DNA of 64,000 nucleotides from Candidatus Bathyarchaeota archaeon (GTDB lineage: Archaea > Thermoproteota > Bathyarchaeia > Bathyarchaeales > Bathycorpusculaceae): contig JARYLR010000001.1 of NCBI GenBank assembly GCA_029907545.1, positions 1 to 64,000 on the forward strand. Direction: 5' to 3'. Each line of letters begins with the position of its first letter. The first letter of the stretch is position 1. Both the position numbers and the translations under genes were made by a program. Under the pieces are notes generated by a model. It was not told where the DNA came from, searched no databases, and worked only from the letters and a program-made list of their open reading frames with translations. Positions 34,863-44,103 of the stretch are shown one piece after another.

Positions 34863-35390
34863 CGCCGCTAACTCTTTTCCTTTTTTAACTGCTTCTACGT
34901 TCAAAGTAGCTGTTTTCCTCGGAAACGTATCTGCCACAGCTTTTTCCACGCTTTCTTCGCTCACTATGCTGGTGATTCCTACGAAGGCGCCGAGGATCAC
35001 CATGTTCGCATACATTTTCTCGCCAAACGCCTCTTCCGCAATCTTTGTGGCAGGCATCGCATAGGCATGTTTAATGTTTTTAGGGACGCTCTTAACGATG
35101 CTATCATCCACGATAAGTACTCCGCTGGGTTTCAGGTCTCTGAGGTTCTTGTCAACAGCCTCTTGGTTCATTGCCACCAGCAAATCACATTTTCGAACGA
35201 ACGGAAAACCGATCTTGCCGTCTGAGATTATGACTTCGCTTTTGGCTCCGCTGCCCCTTGCTTCTGCTCCATAGCTTTGAGTCTGAACCACGTTCATCCC
35301 ATCGTAAACTGCGGCTCTACCTATAACCTGCCCAATCATGACTATGCCCTGCCCGCCTAAGCCTGCTATTCTAATCTCAAATCTCTTCAA
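34821..35390 (-). CDS. korC: 2-Oxoacid:ferredoxin oxidoreductase, gamma subunit
   Basis: A 189-residue gamma subunit with the signature RIAGLGGQGIVMIGQVIG at the start and GAEARGSGAKSEVIIS near 42. It completes a KorABC enzyme that oxidatively decarboxylates a 2-oxoacid, probably 2-oxoglutarate, with CoA and ferredoxin, or works in the reverse carboxylating direction. It overlaps korB by 14 bases. Confidence 0.9.
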   Translation of the reverse strand: MKRFEIRIAGLGGQGIVMIGQVIGRAAVYDGMNVVQTQSYGAEARGSGAKSEVIISDGKIGFPFVRKCDLLVAMNQEAVDKNLRDLKPSGVLIVDDSIVKSVPKNIKHAYAMPATKIAEEAFGEKMYANMVILGAFVGITSIVSEESVEKAVADTFPRKTATLNVEAVKKGKELAASLYRLHSLDLNKL

Positions 35391-36213
35391 CTTTCTTTCT
35401 TGCCTCCTCGATCATGCTGTAAACAACTTTGTCAAGGGTTGGTCTCTGCTTTTGAACAAACTCGCCTGTGACTATCTTGCCCGCTAGCTCGTCTTCAGCT
35501 AGCTTTTCAGCCTCTTCAAGCGGAACTGCGTTGTCTCTGAGCCACCGCACCATTTCACCTGCGTTTTTGAAGCCCGCGCGTCTGCCGAAGGCTGTGGGAC
35601 ATTGGCTTACGGCTTCGATAAATCTGAAACCCTTAAGTTCAAGTGCCTTCTTCAGCGAGCTTCTCAGCTCAGTTGTCTGCGCTGTTGTCCATCTTGCAAC
35701 GTACGCGGCGCCTGCTGTCGCAGCTAGCCTTGCTGCATCCAGCGGGTACTCAAAACTCCCATACGGAGTAGTCGTGGTTTTGGACTTAAAAGGTGTGGTC
35801 GGCGCGACCTGTCCGCCGGTCATTCCGTAGATCATGTTATTAACCATTATGACGAAAATGTCAAGATTCCGCCTAGCTGCGTGTATAAAGTGGCTTAGAC
35901 CGATTCCTACTATGTCTCCGTCTCCGCCGAATACGACGACGTTAACATCTGGGCGCATAAGCTTGATGCCTGTCGCCACAGGGATGCTACGCCCATGCAA
36001 AGTGTGAACGGAGTCTGCCTTGAAATGTGGCGAAGGTATCCACGCTGAGCAGCCTATCCCGCTGCAAAAGACAAACTTGTCCAGGTTTCTATAACCTGTC
36101 TCGTGAACTGCTCTAAGAAACTCACTCATAACCGTCACAGCGCCACAACCCGGACAGAACGGCAAAGGCACATCACGCAGATACTTCTTAATGGAAAAAG
36201 ATTCTTCGGTCAT
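35377..36213 (-). CDS. korB: 2-Oxoacid:ferredoxin oxidoreductase, beta subunit
   Basis: The thiamine-diphosphate-binding subunit (278 residues). CPGCGAVTV near residue 20 and CSGIGCSAW near 50 hold cluster-associated cysteines. The ThDP/Mg motif is GGDGDIVGIGLSHFIHAARRN. It is located between korA and korC with four- and 14-base overlaps. Confidence 0.93.
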   Translation of the reverse strand: MTEESFSIKKYLRDVPLPFCPGCGAVTVMSEFLRAVHETGYRNLDKFVFCSGIGCSAWIPSPHFKADSVHTLHGRSIPVATGIKLMRPDVNVVVFGGDGDIVGIGLSHFIHAARRNLDIFVIMVNNMIYGMTGGQVAPTTPFKSKTTTTPYGSFEYPLDAARLAATAGAAYVARWTTAQTTELRSSLKKALELKGFRFIEAVSQCPTAFGRRAGFKNAGEMVRWLRDNAVPLEEAEKLAEDELAGKIVTGEFVQKQRPTLDKVVYSMIEEARKKVEEI

Positions 36214-37352
36214 CTAATCTCCTCTTCAATTTTCGCAAGCATCTCTTCAGGAGTGATGGGCACACCGCCGCCGATCTTGTTTAACGGAACAACCTTCGTC
36301 GAATCCCCAGCTACGCGTTGAACCTCATAAAAAACCTGTTTTAGATTCATTTCAGGAATGATGATTTTGCTTGCCGTCTTGGACAGTTGTTTAACAGTTT
36401 TTTCCGGAAAAGGCCACATGGTCTTGAGGCGCACGTACCCCACTTTGTGTCCTTTCGCCTCGGCTAGTTCAACAGCGTCATAAACTGAGCGCGATGTGCA
36501 GCCGAAGCAGACAATCCCTACCTCGCATTTGCTGATGTTGTAGGTTTCTGTTTCAACAATTTCCTCTGCGTGGTCGAGTATCTTGCCATTTAGCCTTTCA
36601 ACCAGTCGCTTGTGCACGTCTGGATCAGATGTGAAACGGATTCCGTACTCGTCATGTGTAGACCCTGTTACAGCAACATCAAATCCTTCGCCAACAGAGG
36701 GCATCGGTGGAACCTCATCGCTGCCAAAAAACATCTTTTCGTTAGGCTTGGGTTTTCTTCTGTTGATGATTTCCATGCTTTCAAGAAAAGGCACGGTTAC
36801 TCGTTCTCGCATATGGGCAATTTCCTCATCTGTCAAAAGCACGACTGGAGTGCGGTATTTCTCGGCAAGATTAAACGCCCGAATTGTCAGGTCAAATGTC
36901 TCCCGCACCGAATTAGGGGAGAGAGCTATCGCAACGTAGTCTCCGTGAGTCCCCCAACGAGCTTGCATGACGTCACCCTGACCGCACTTGGTAGCTTGAC
37001 CCGTGCTTGGTCCAAGCCTTTGAACATCAACAATGACACATGGTGTCTCCGTCATGAAAGCCCAGCCGATCGTCTCTTGCATTAGGTCGAAGCCTGGTCC
37101 AGAGGTTGCAGTCATCGCTTTTGCACCAGCCCAGCTTGCGCCCACGACTGCCCCGATTGCTGCCAGCTCGTCTTCCATCTGCAAAGCTACTCCTCCGGTC
37201 TGCGGAAGCCTTCTAGCCAAGTGCTCAGCTATTTCGCTTGCAGGCGTGATGGGGTAACCAGCGAAAAATCTGCAGTCCGCCGCCAAAGCGGCTTCGGCGC
37301 ATGCTTCATTTCCCTGCCAGAAATAGACGTTTTCAACTGAACGTTTTTTCAA
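36210..37352 (-). CDS. korA: 2-Oxoacid:ferredoxin oxidoreductase, alpha subunit
   Basis: A 380-residue alpha subunit beginning at TTG after a GAGAGGAG ribosome-binding site. FFAGYPITPASEIAEHLA and ATSGPGFDLMQETIGWAF are standard for KorA/PorA alpha chains. The lack of a fused gamma domain and the presence of a separate gamma gene favour the Kor type. No ferredoxin-like delta subunit is in the operon; the 62-residue ferredoxin at 15759 could serve. Confidence 0.92.
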   Translation of the reverse strand: MKKRSVENVYFWQGNEACAEAALAADCRFFAGYPITPASEIAEHLARRLPQTGGVALQMEDELAAIGAVVGASWAGAKAMTATSGPGFDLMQETIGWAFMTETPCVIVDVQRLGPSTGQATKCGQGDVMQARWGTHGDYVAIALSPNSVRETFDLTIRAFNLAEKYRTPVVLLTDEEIAHMRERVTVPFLESMEIINRRKPKPNEKMFFGSDEVPPMPSVGEGFDVAVTGSTHDEYGIRFTSDPDVHKRLVERLNGKILDHAEEIVETETYNISKCEVGIVCFGCTSRSVYDAVELAEAKGHKVGYVRLKTMWPFPEKTVKQLSKTASKIIIPEMNLKQVFYEVQRVAGDSTKVVPLNKIGGGVPITPEEMLAKIEEEIR

Positions 37353-37561
37353 ATGAATTCTCCTCTCAGGGATTCTGACCTAAGCCTAGAAAGCATTCGT
37401 TAAAAGGTTTTGCTCTCTGTTTCTTGGCAGTTATGGCTGTCTTTACATACCACTTCTTAGCAGCTAGCTGTTGTTCGCGCATGTTTCACAAAGGAAAAAC
37501 CTCACCTAAAAGGTTTTATCCTTTCTTCGACCAATTGCTTGCTCTAAAGAGTTGAGGCAGA

Positions 37562-38980
37562 ATGGATGAAGACATTGTTGACTTTGCACTAAAATATGCA
37601 GAAGACAAGAAAGTCGAGTATGCTGAGGCGAGAGGACAGAGCCAAATTCAGGACAGACTTATGCTGAGAAACGGTATACTTGAAGCTTACACGTCAGCGG
37701 TCGACAGCGGATTCTGCGTGCGCATACTTGCCAACGGCGGAATAGGCTTCGCATCAACAAACAAGTGGACAAAAGAGGAAGCCAAGGAAATCGTGGACCT
37801 AGCTTTCAGATATGCAAAAGCCAGCGGCAGAAAAGACAAGATCAAGTTTGAAAAAGAGAAGGGCGTCGAAACAAAATGGGTTGTTGACCAGAAGAAGAAA
37901 ATCGAAAACGTCTCTCCAGAAGAGAAAATTTCAGCATTCGAAGAGATAAACAAGACCCTGACCTCGTGCGGAGTTAAGATTGCTGCTACAATGGGATCAT
38001 GCAACATAGACCTAATCTCCAAATACTTTGTGAACTCCGAAGGCTCGAAGATCACTTCCTTTGTCCCCAAGCTGGGAGCTTTCTTCTACATTACCGTTGC
38101 AGAGGAAGGCAAAACTGAGCAGGCTTACGAGCAGTTCGGATACAGCGGTGGCTGGGAAGCCTTCGGCCAATGGGGCGTCGCTGAGAAACTTGTCCACAAC
38201 GCCAAAATCCTCAAGGACGTGATCACCAAAGGAAAAGCGGTGAAAGCGGGAAACATGGATCTCGTATGCGGTCCAGAAGTAACCGGCATAGCAGCGCATG
38301 AATCTTGCGGGCATCCTATGGAAGCTGACCGCATCGTGGGACGCGAAATGAGCCAAGCTGGAAGATCATTCATCTACAAAGGCGGTCCATACTGGATCGG
38401 CACCAAAATAGGAAGCAAACATGCCACGATAGTTGACGACCCAACCATTGAGCACAGCTACGGGTACTATGCTTACGATGATGAAGGAGTAAAAGCTAGA
38501 AGACGATTCCTATACAAAGATGGGGTCATAAACGAGTTTCTCCACAACAGAGAATCAGCAGCGAAGCTTGGCACCAAAAGCAACGCTTCTTCAAGAACAG
38601 TGAATTATGACCGAGAGGCAATTGTGCGCATGGCAAACACGTTTGTTCTACCAGGCGACATGACTGAAGAAGAACTCATCGAAGAAGTGAAGCACGGGGT
38701 CTTCATGAAGTCTTTCACCGAATGGAACATTGATGATAAGCGTTTCAACCAGCGCTACGTTGGAAGAGAAGCCTATCTGATAGAGAATGGCGAGCTTAAG
38801 CATCCGGTTGCTCGTCCGATCATCGAGACAACAACGCCAAAGTTCTGGACAGCCGTAGACGCTGTCTCCAAGAAAGTAGAGTTTGACGCAGCTACGTGTG
38901 GAAAAGGAGATCCGGGTCAAGGGATTCCGGTGTTTACAGGTGGCCCCTGTATTAGGCTTAGAGAGGTGTATGTGAAATGA
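37562..38980 (+). CDS. tldD: TldD-family metalloprotease subunit
   Basis: TldD is the zinc-bearing subunit of the TldD/TldE protease, which processes small modified peptides. Length is 472 residues. The metal motif HExxxH appears as AHESCGHPMEADR near residue 242. The tail ends with GKGDPGQGIPVFTGGPCIRL, typical of the family. The gene overlaps tldE by four bases (ATGA), so the pair is coexpressed. The substrate in archaea is unknown, and no RiPP precursor is seen nearby. Confidence 0.93.
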   Translation: MDEDIVDFALKYAEDKKVEYAEARGQSQIQDRLMLRNGILEAYTSAVDSGFCVRILANGGIGFASTNKWTKEEAKEIVDLAFRYAKASGRKDKIKFEKEKGVETKWVVDQKKKIENVSPEEKISAFEEINKTLTSCGVKIAATMGSCNIDLISKYFVNSEGSKITSFVPKLGAFFYITVAEEGKTEQAYEQFGYSGGWEAFGQWGVAEKLVHNAKILKDVITKGKAVKAGNMDLVCGPEVTGIAAHESCGHPMEADRIVGREMSQAGRSFIYKGGPYWIGTKIGSKHATIVDDPTIEHSYGYYAYDDEGVKARRRFLYKDGVINEFLHNRESAAKLGTKSNASSRTVNYDREAIVRMANTFVLPGDMTEEELIEEVKHGVFMKSFTEWNIDDKRFNQRYVGREAYLIENGELKHPVARPIIETTTPKFWTAVDAVSKKVEFDAATCGKGDPGQGIPVFTGGPCIRLREVYVK

Positions 38981-40302
38981 GCGACGCTTTAAACCGCACT
39001 GAAGAGATCGTTAGGAAGGCGAAGTCGCTTGGCGCTGACGAAGTCATAGCCCAAACCACTTTCGGAAGATATAGGCAGGTGCGTTTCAGCAACAATGAGA
39101 TAGACACTACGGTTGCGTGGAATGACTATGCGACTGACATAGCGTTAGCGTGGAAAAAACGTGTAGTAGCCACAAAGATCCACAACTTTGAAGGTGTTGA
39201 TGCCACGGTTAAGAGGCTTATGGAGTTGGCGAAGGTTTCTAAGGAGAACCCCATGTTCGGCGGCTTTGCAAAGGGCAAATTCAAGTATGCATCTCCCAAA
39301 GCAGACAAGAAGCTTATCGAGATTGACGACCCACAGGGATACGTTTTCGAGGCGGTTGAAGCAGCAAGAAAGGAAATAGGCAATGACATTGACAGTGGCG
39401 GCATCTTGTTTACCAAGTTTGAGGATGTCTATCTAGCGTCATCCGAAGGGCCCATAGGAACTGACAGCCGCTCAGCTATCGAGCTTTCCATAAGAGCGTT
39501 TGCAGAGCGAGAAGCATCTGGTCACAGCGTGGAATGTAGTTCAACCTTGAAGGGTTTCAAGCCGGCGAGGGCAGGCACTAAGGCTGGTGAAATCGCGAGG
39601 ATGGCTAAGAATCCGAAGATCGGGGAAGAAGGCGTCTACGACGTGATCTTTGACCCCCTTATATATGGGTCTTCGCTTGGCGTCTATGGCTGGATGGTTT
39701 CCGCTTTTGCTGTGCTGATTCACATGTCGGTTTTCGTGGACAAGCTAGGCAAGAAGGTAGCTCCGGAAATCGTCACGCTCCGAGACAATCCGGCCGAATA
39801 CTCGATGTCTAACAGGGTTTTCGATGACGAAGGCTATCCAGCTAAGGAAAACATGTTCATTGACCACGGCGTGCTTAAAGGATATCTTCATAACACGTCT
39901 ACGGCGAAGATGTTCAAAACAGAGACAACAGGCAACGCTGGGCTGGTTGCTCCAAGCGCTTGGAACCTTGAAATGGACGCGGGAGACATGAACAAAGACG
40001 AACTCTTCGAGGAAACTAAAAGAGGGCTTTACTTGACGAACACATGGTACACGCGCTTCCAGAATTACGCGAAGGGCGACTTTTCAACCATCCCGAGGGA
40101 CGGCATCTTCCTCGTGGAAAAAGGCAAGATAACGCAGTCACTTAAAGACCTAAGGATAAGCGACAACGCCTTAGCCATGCTTGGCAACGTAGCCGCAATC
40201 TCCAAGGAGCGGCAGCACGTGCACTGGTGGGGCGAAGCAGATCCACCATCGCTGAGCCCATACGTACTCGTAAAGAACGTGCACATAACCAAGTCCCGAT
40301 AG
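38977..40302 (+). CDS. tldE: TldE/PmbA-family protease partner
   Basis: A 441-residue PmbA/TldE homologue, which lacks the HExxxH zinc motif, as expected for the non-catalytic partner. It shows the VRFSNNEIDTTVAW opening and the NPAEYSMSNRVFDDEGYPAKE segment near residue 275. It forms the heterodimer with the preceding TldD. A polypyrimidine tract follows the stop. Confidence 0.93.
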   Translation: MSDALNRTEEIVRKAKSLGADEVIAQTTFGRYRQVRFSNNEIDTTVAWNDYATDIALAWKKRVVATKIHNFEGVDATVKRLMELAKVSKENPMFGGFAKGKFKYASPKADKKLIEIDDPQGYVFEAVEAARKEIGNDIDSGGILFTKFEDVYLASSEGPIGTDSRSAIELSIRAFAEREASGHSVECSSTLKGFKPARAGTKAGEIARMAKNPKIGEEGVYDVIFDPLIYGSSLGVYGWMVSAFAVLIHMSVFVDKLGKKVAPEIVTLRDNPAEYSMSNRVFDDEGYPAKENMFIDHGVLKGYLHNTSTAKMFKTETTGNAGLVAPSAWNLEMDAGDMNKDELFEETKRGLYLTNTWYTRFQNYAKGDFSTIPRDGIFLVEKGKITQSLKDLRISDNALAMLGNVAAISKERQHVHWWGEADPPSLSPYVLVKNVHITKSR

Positions 40303-40308
40303 ACACGT

Positions 40309-40337
40309 TCTCTTCCTTTCTTTCTTTTTTCCTGTTT
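40309..40337 (+). terminator. Polypyrimidine terminator after tldDE
   Basis: A T/C-rich tract with runs of five or six T follows the tldE stop by a few bases. Archaeal transcription commonly ends in such T runs without a hairpin. Confidence 0.5.
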
Positions 40338-40394
40338 TGACGCAAGGTTTATGTCAGCTCTAACCACAGAAAGCTATCGTTTATTGCGGTGAGA

Positions 40395-40467
40395 GCGGTT
40401 GTAGTCTAGTTTGGCAGGACATCAGCCTCCCACGCTGACGACCCGGGTTCAAATCCCGGCAACCGCA
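40395..40467 (+). tRNA. tRNA-Gly (CCC)
   Basis: Complete cloverleaf: acceptor stem GCGGTTG (40395-40401) pairs with CAACCGC (40460-40466), with A73 at 40467. D stem GTC/GAC. Anticodon stem TCAGC/GCTGA encloses the 7-base loop CTCCCAC, with anticodon CCC at 40429-40431. T stem CCGGG/CCCGG encloses TTCAAAT. The 3' CCA is not encoded, and there is no intron because the anticodon loop is seven bases. It decodes GGG glycine codons. Confidence 0.95.
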
Positions 40468-40630
40468 CTTTGTAGACTGATCTAAAGAATGGGGGCGTTA
40501 GCGGATGATAGCTTTAAATAGTTTATATGTGGTATGGCTAGTTGGACTGATCTCGCCATTAAATGCTTTGCAAGCTTGCTCGGCAATAAAGGTCGAGGAT
40601 TATGTATACAGCTATGGAGGGAGTTAAGCT
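40468..40630. other. Gap after tRNA-Gly with a candidate TATA box
   Basis: CTTTAAATAG near 40510-40519 is a TATA-like sequence, which would put transcription start about 40540. A GGAGGGAG run at 40616-40623 resembles a ribosome-binding site for the exported protein downstream. No other gene is supported. Confidence 0.4.
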
Positions 40631-40693
40631 CTGCTGAGGGCTTGGTTCAGGTGGCGCGCCGAAAGAACCTCGGTTATCGGCGCAATTCTTATC

Positions 40694-42026
40694 ATGTTTT
40701 TGCTTTGCTCCCAGTGCATATCAGCTATTTTCTCAAATAATCTTGCGATCTGCACCAACAATGTAGGCAAGGATGAATTCATGAGAATTGCCATAGACAT
40801 CGTCGATGGTTCACCACAAGACCTACTGATAAGAAATATCTGGATGGATTTCAATAATATTGATCTGCCACTGAACTATGCACTACCATCCTTCAACGAC
40901 GGCTTCAAAAAGGCACAGCTCGGCATAGAAACTGGTCCTTACAAACTAGAGGTCTATCTAGCACTGTTTTATGATTCTTTTTTGGAGGAAGAAAAATTCC
41001 AGGCATACACTAGCAACGTCGTAGACGAGTTTCGCAATGCATTCGTCAGTTGTCTCAAATTGGCGAACAGCTATTTAAACACCACTACAAAAGAGGCAAG
41101 GTACCATGGCAGCATCGAAAATTTGTTAGTGTCTGTCAGATTGGATTACGCTATGCAATTTCTTAAATACGCTCCATTCGACGGATTCGGATCATTGCTT
41201 ACCAGAGATTTTGTTGCTCCATACGCGGGAGACGACCCATCTAGTGGTTTTATGATTGATTACGTCATAAGCAATAATCAGCAAGAAAGAGCTAAACTCA
41301 GCCTGCTTTTCTCAGAAGCACGAGAATATGATGGACAACCAATGGAGATCAATGTCGACGTTAATGAAATGTTCAATCGCACAGGACCTATTCAGCCATC
41401 CCAGCATGGCTCGTCGCAGATAATCATAGACGTCGATAAAACCGCACAGACATCAAAAGGAACATTTTTTCTCACTGTGCAAGAGAATCCTTACGAAACA
41501 GAGGAGGATGAGTACCGAACACGCGTCACCTGCGTTCTAACACAAGCCATCGACAACATGACAGTCAAAGTAAACATAAAAACCACAGCCCACCAACTGG
41601 ACTCCCTTAATTGTAGCGATCATCATTCTTGGCACATGCAGTATGACCCTAATCTTTCTTGCAAGGAGGCACAAGGCCAAGTACTCAAAGAAACCTACAA
41701 ACCAGCCAGTCACGTTGGAACCCAAACAACAGCAAAGAAGGTAAATGTTTTGAGAGGGAAAAACGCCAAGATGACGTGTGCCGCTGTTCTTCTCTGGTTC
41801 TTCATAGGCATGGAGAACCCCTATCATCAATCCATGCTGGTTTGTAAAAGCTTGGAACCCCTACTTCTGGAAACCCATGACATGCTATGATTATTACCAA
41901 GTAAGAGTTTGGAACATGACTTTCGGCGCAGAAGGCGTATTCGGAGCCCCTCACGATTGCGTAGCCTCTTGGTGGGATCACATTGAGTACTCGCCAGCAG
42001 CACCAGCGCACACTTGGATCAGGTAG
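40694..42026 (+). pseudogene. Exported hypothetical protein broken by a frameshift
   Basis: An ATG frame (40694-41890) codes a 398-residue secreted protein with a short signal-like start and no family I recognise. Its last 25 or so residues lose protein character. If one extra base is skipped in CCCCTATC near 41817-41825, the frame continues smoothly as a Trp/Tyr-rich tail (INPCWFVKAWNPYFWKP, later HDCVASWWDHIEY) to a TAG at 42024. Upstream of the ATG the same frame stays open back to a stop at 40625 and encodes a basic stretch plus TSVIGAILIMFLLC, which recalls archaeal pilin signals, but no ATG/GTG/TTG opens it; CTG at 40631 after GGAGGGAG is possible. Assembly error or decayed gene. Confidence 0.6.
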
Positions 42027-42107
42027 CCCAAATCGCCAACACCACTCAAGACTCATATACTAGCAGCATATACCCATCTACTCCTCAAAAGCAAAAGGTG
42101 ACATTAA

Positions 42108-43643
42108 TTGAGCACAAACCTAATTTCCAGCTACAAAAAGTTGATGGAAAAAACCAAAGACATCATTGTATTCGCCTCTTCAGAAGCCATCGTCCACTGG
42201 GACATGGAAACAATGATGCCTCCCAAAGCCATTGGCTTGCGAAGCCAGCAACTTGCACTGTTAAGCCGAATCGAACACCAAATTAGCACAAGCCCCGAAA
42301 TCGGAAAACTGATACAAGAAATCACACACTCAAAAGACTACGACAAACTAGACGCTGTTCAAAAGAGAAACGTCTACCTCATCAAAAAACACTACGACGA
42401 ACAAACCAAACTTCCCGAAGAACTTGTCGCAGAAACCGCGAAGCAGCAAGCCATAACCATAGACACATGGAAAAAAGCCAAAGCCGCAAAGAACTACGCC
42501 ATGTTCAAACCAGAACTGGAAAAACTCCTTGATCTACGAAAGAAAGCTGCAGAAATACTTATGAAAGCAAAGGAAACCGCCACGCCCTACGACGCCTTAA
42601 TAGACATATTTGAACCAAAAATGACGGCGAAAGAAATAACCCAAGTCTTCAACGACCTCAGAGAAGGCTTGGTTTCCATTCTCAGAAAAAGCGAAAAAGC
42701 ACCCAACCAGCCAGACACCAGCATACTGCAACGCAAAATCCCAATCGACATACAGCGCAAAATCGCAGTAGCCCTCTCAGAAGCCGTCGGCTACGATGTA
42801 ACCTCAAAAACCGCCGGAGGCAGAATTGACGAAACAGAACATCCCTTCACCACAGGCTACTACGACGACGTGCGCATAACCACACACTACTTCGAAGAAA
42901 TGTTCGCATCATCAATATTCTCAGTCCTACACGAAGCAGGACACGCCATGTACGAGCAAAACCTAAACCCTGAATGGATGTACCAACCCGTAGGCAACGC
43001 ATGCTCCTCGGGCTTCCACGAGTCCCAATCACGCATGATAGAAAACATCATAGGCCGCTCCAGAGAATTCTGGACCTACTTTCTACCAAAACTGAAGGAA
43101 CTAGCAGGCAAAACGCTTGCAGACATCAGCCTAGACAAATTCGTACACGCAATCAACCAGGTAAAACCATCCAAAATCCGTGTAGAAGCAGACGAAGTAA
43201 CCTACGGACTCCACATAATCATAAGATTCAACATCGAACGAGACTTATTTGCCAACAAATGCGCCGTAAAGGAACTCCCAGAAATATGGAACCAAAGCTA
43301 CAAAGACTACCTAGGAGTAAAAATCGAAAACGACTCTGAAGGAGTAATGCAGGACACACACTGGGCAAGCGGCTACTTCGGATACTTCCCAAGCTACGCG
43401 CTCGGAAACATCTACAGCGGACAAATACTCGAGGTAATGAACAGAGACTTGCCAAACTGGAAGGCCCAGCTGACAAAAGGTAACTTCAAAGAAACAAAAC
43501 AGTGGCTGGTGAAAAACGTTCACGCAAACGGAAACCTCTTCGATCCAGCAGACCTCTTAAAGAAGATTACTGGAAAAGAACTAACCGTCAAGCCCTATCT
43601 TGGCTATCTAAATGAGAAATACTCGAAGCTCTACGGCTTCTGA
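42108..43643 (+). CDS. M32-family metallocarboxypeptidase
   Basis: A 511-residue Taq-type carboxypeptidase that removes C-terminal residues, using a metal ion. The HExxH motif is HEAGH (about 275-279) with the downstream IHxSxSxxxE-like element HESQSRMIEN near 305. The start is a TTG preceded by AAAAGGTGA. The product is cytoplasmic, with no signal peptide. It overlaps the convergent small membrane gene by 13 bases. Confidence 0.93.
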   Translation: MSTNLISSYKKLMEKTKDIIVFASSEAIVHWDMETMMPPKAIGLRSQQLALLSRIEHQISTSPEIGKLIQEITHSKDYDKLDAVQKRNVYLIKKHYDEQTKLPEELVAETAKQQAITIDTWKKAKAAKNYAMFKPELEKLLDLRKKAAEILMKAKETATPYDALIDIFEPKMTAKEITQVFNDLREGLVSILRKSEKAPNQPDTSILQRKIPIDIQRKIAVALSEAVGYDVTSKTAGGRIDETEHPFTTGYYDDVRITTHYFEEMFASSIFSVLHEAGHAMYEQNLNPEWMYQPVGNACSSGFHESQSRMIENIIGRSREFWTYFLPKLKELAGKTLADISLDKFVHAINQVKPSKIRVEADEVTYGLHIIIRFNIERDLFANKCAVKELPEIWNQSYKDYLGVKIENDSEGVMQDTHWASGYFGYFPSYALGNIYSGQILEVMNRDLPNWKAQLTKGNFKETKQWLVKNVHANGNLFDPADLLKKITGKELTVKPYLGYLNEKYSKLYGF

Positions 43644-43822
43644 GCCCCCTTTCTTTTGCTTACAAACTCGTAAATTTTTTCTACGACTTCGGCAACGACC
43701 CCAGCAAAAATCATGCCGACACCCACCCAGCCGACAATTGCATCATAGTAGTTGGCACCATAGAGAAACAGCACTATTCCAACAACCACCAGAAGCGCAT
43801 ATACTAGTTCTCTCCACGACAT
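43631..43822 (-). CDS. Small two-span membrane protein
   Basis: About 63 residues from the ATG at 43822 (the frame opens at 43846). Two hydrophobic segments (LVYALLVVVGIVLFLYG and GWVGVGMIFAGVVAEVV) are joined by a short loop, and the tail is basic (KRKG). It is probably a small membrane protein of unknown role. The 13-base overlap with the M32 gene is tail to tail. Supported mainly by hydropathy and the clean start. Confidence 0.5.
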   Translation of the reverse strand: MSWRELVYALLVVVGIVLFLYGANYYDAIVGWVGVGMIFAGVVAEVVEKIYEFVSKRKGAQKP

Positions 43823-43923
43823 GACACAGCACCACAGTCCACGCACTCTATCCCGACAAGGTATATAGAGTTAACGATGCCAAACAACAAATCTAAGAGA
43901 ACTCGAGACTGGCGTCACAAAAA

Positions 43924-44056
43924 TCCGACAATCAAGCTGGTGCACATCCGACAATTCATCCAAACTACAATAGCTAACTGTGGATAGACCACGCAAAATC
44001 TAGCGCTATACCGACAGAATCATGCGACAGCCGCCTTTCTCGCACAAGTTCCGACA
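43924..44056 (+). repeat. Cluster of CCGACA motifs before fae-hps
   Basis: TCCGACAAT occurs at 43924-43932 and 43947-43955, exactly 23 bp apart. CCGACA recurs at 44011-44016 and 44051-44056, the last directly before the TATA box. A close variant GCGACA lies at 44034. All are in the same orientation within 133 bp of intergenic DNA. They look like operator sites for a DNA-binding protein, possibly the HTH domain of the downstream fusion protein itself. Confidence 0.45.
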
Positions 44057-44058
44057 GT

Positions 44059-44067
44059 CTTAAATAC
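44059..44067 (+). promoter_or_regulatory. TATA box of fae-hps
   Basis: CTTAAATAC lies directly after a CCGACA motif. Transcription would begin near 44089, 15 bases before the ATG at 44104, and GTGAT is a possible weak ribosome-binding site. Confidence 0.5.
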
Positions 44068-44103
44068 TTGCCTGCAAGTAACATGTTCCATAAGTGATGC
44101 AGA

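Noticed and set aside
40395-40467. Possible intron in tRNA-Gly
   Set aside because: The anticodon loop is exactly seven bases and all stems pair without an insert.
40534-40740. A 68-codon plus-strand frame after a TATA-like box
   Set aside because: It overlaps the start of the exported protein in another frame and has no family likeness or hydropathy pattern.
43924-44056. The CCGACA repeats as a CRISPR remnant
   Set aside because: Units are only 6-9 bases and spacing varies from 23 to 63; no cas gene is present.
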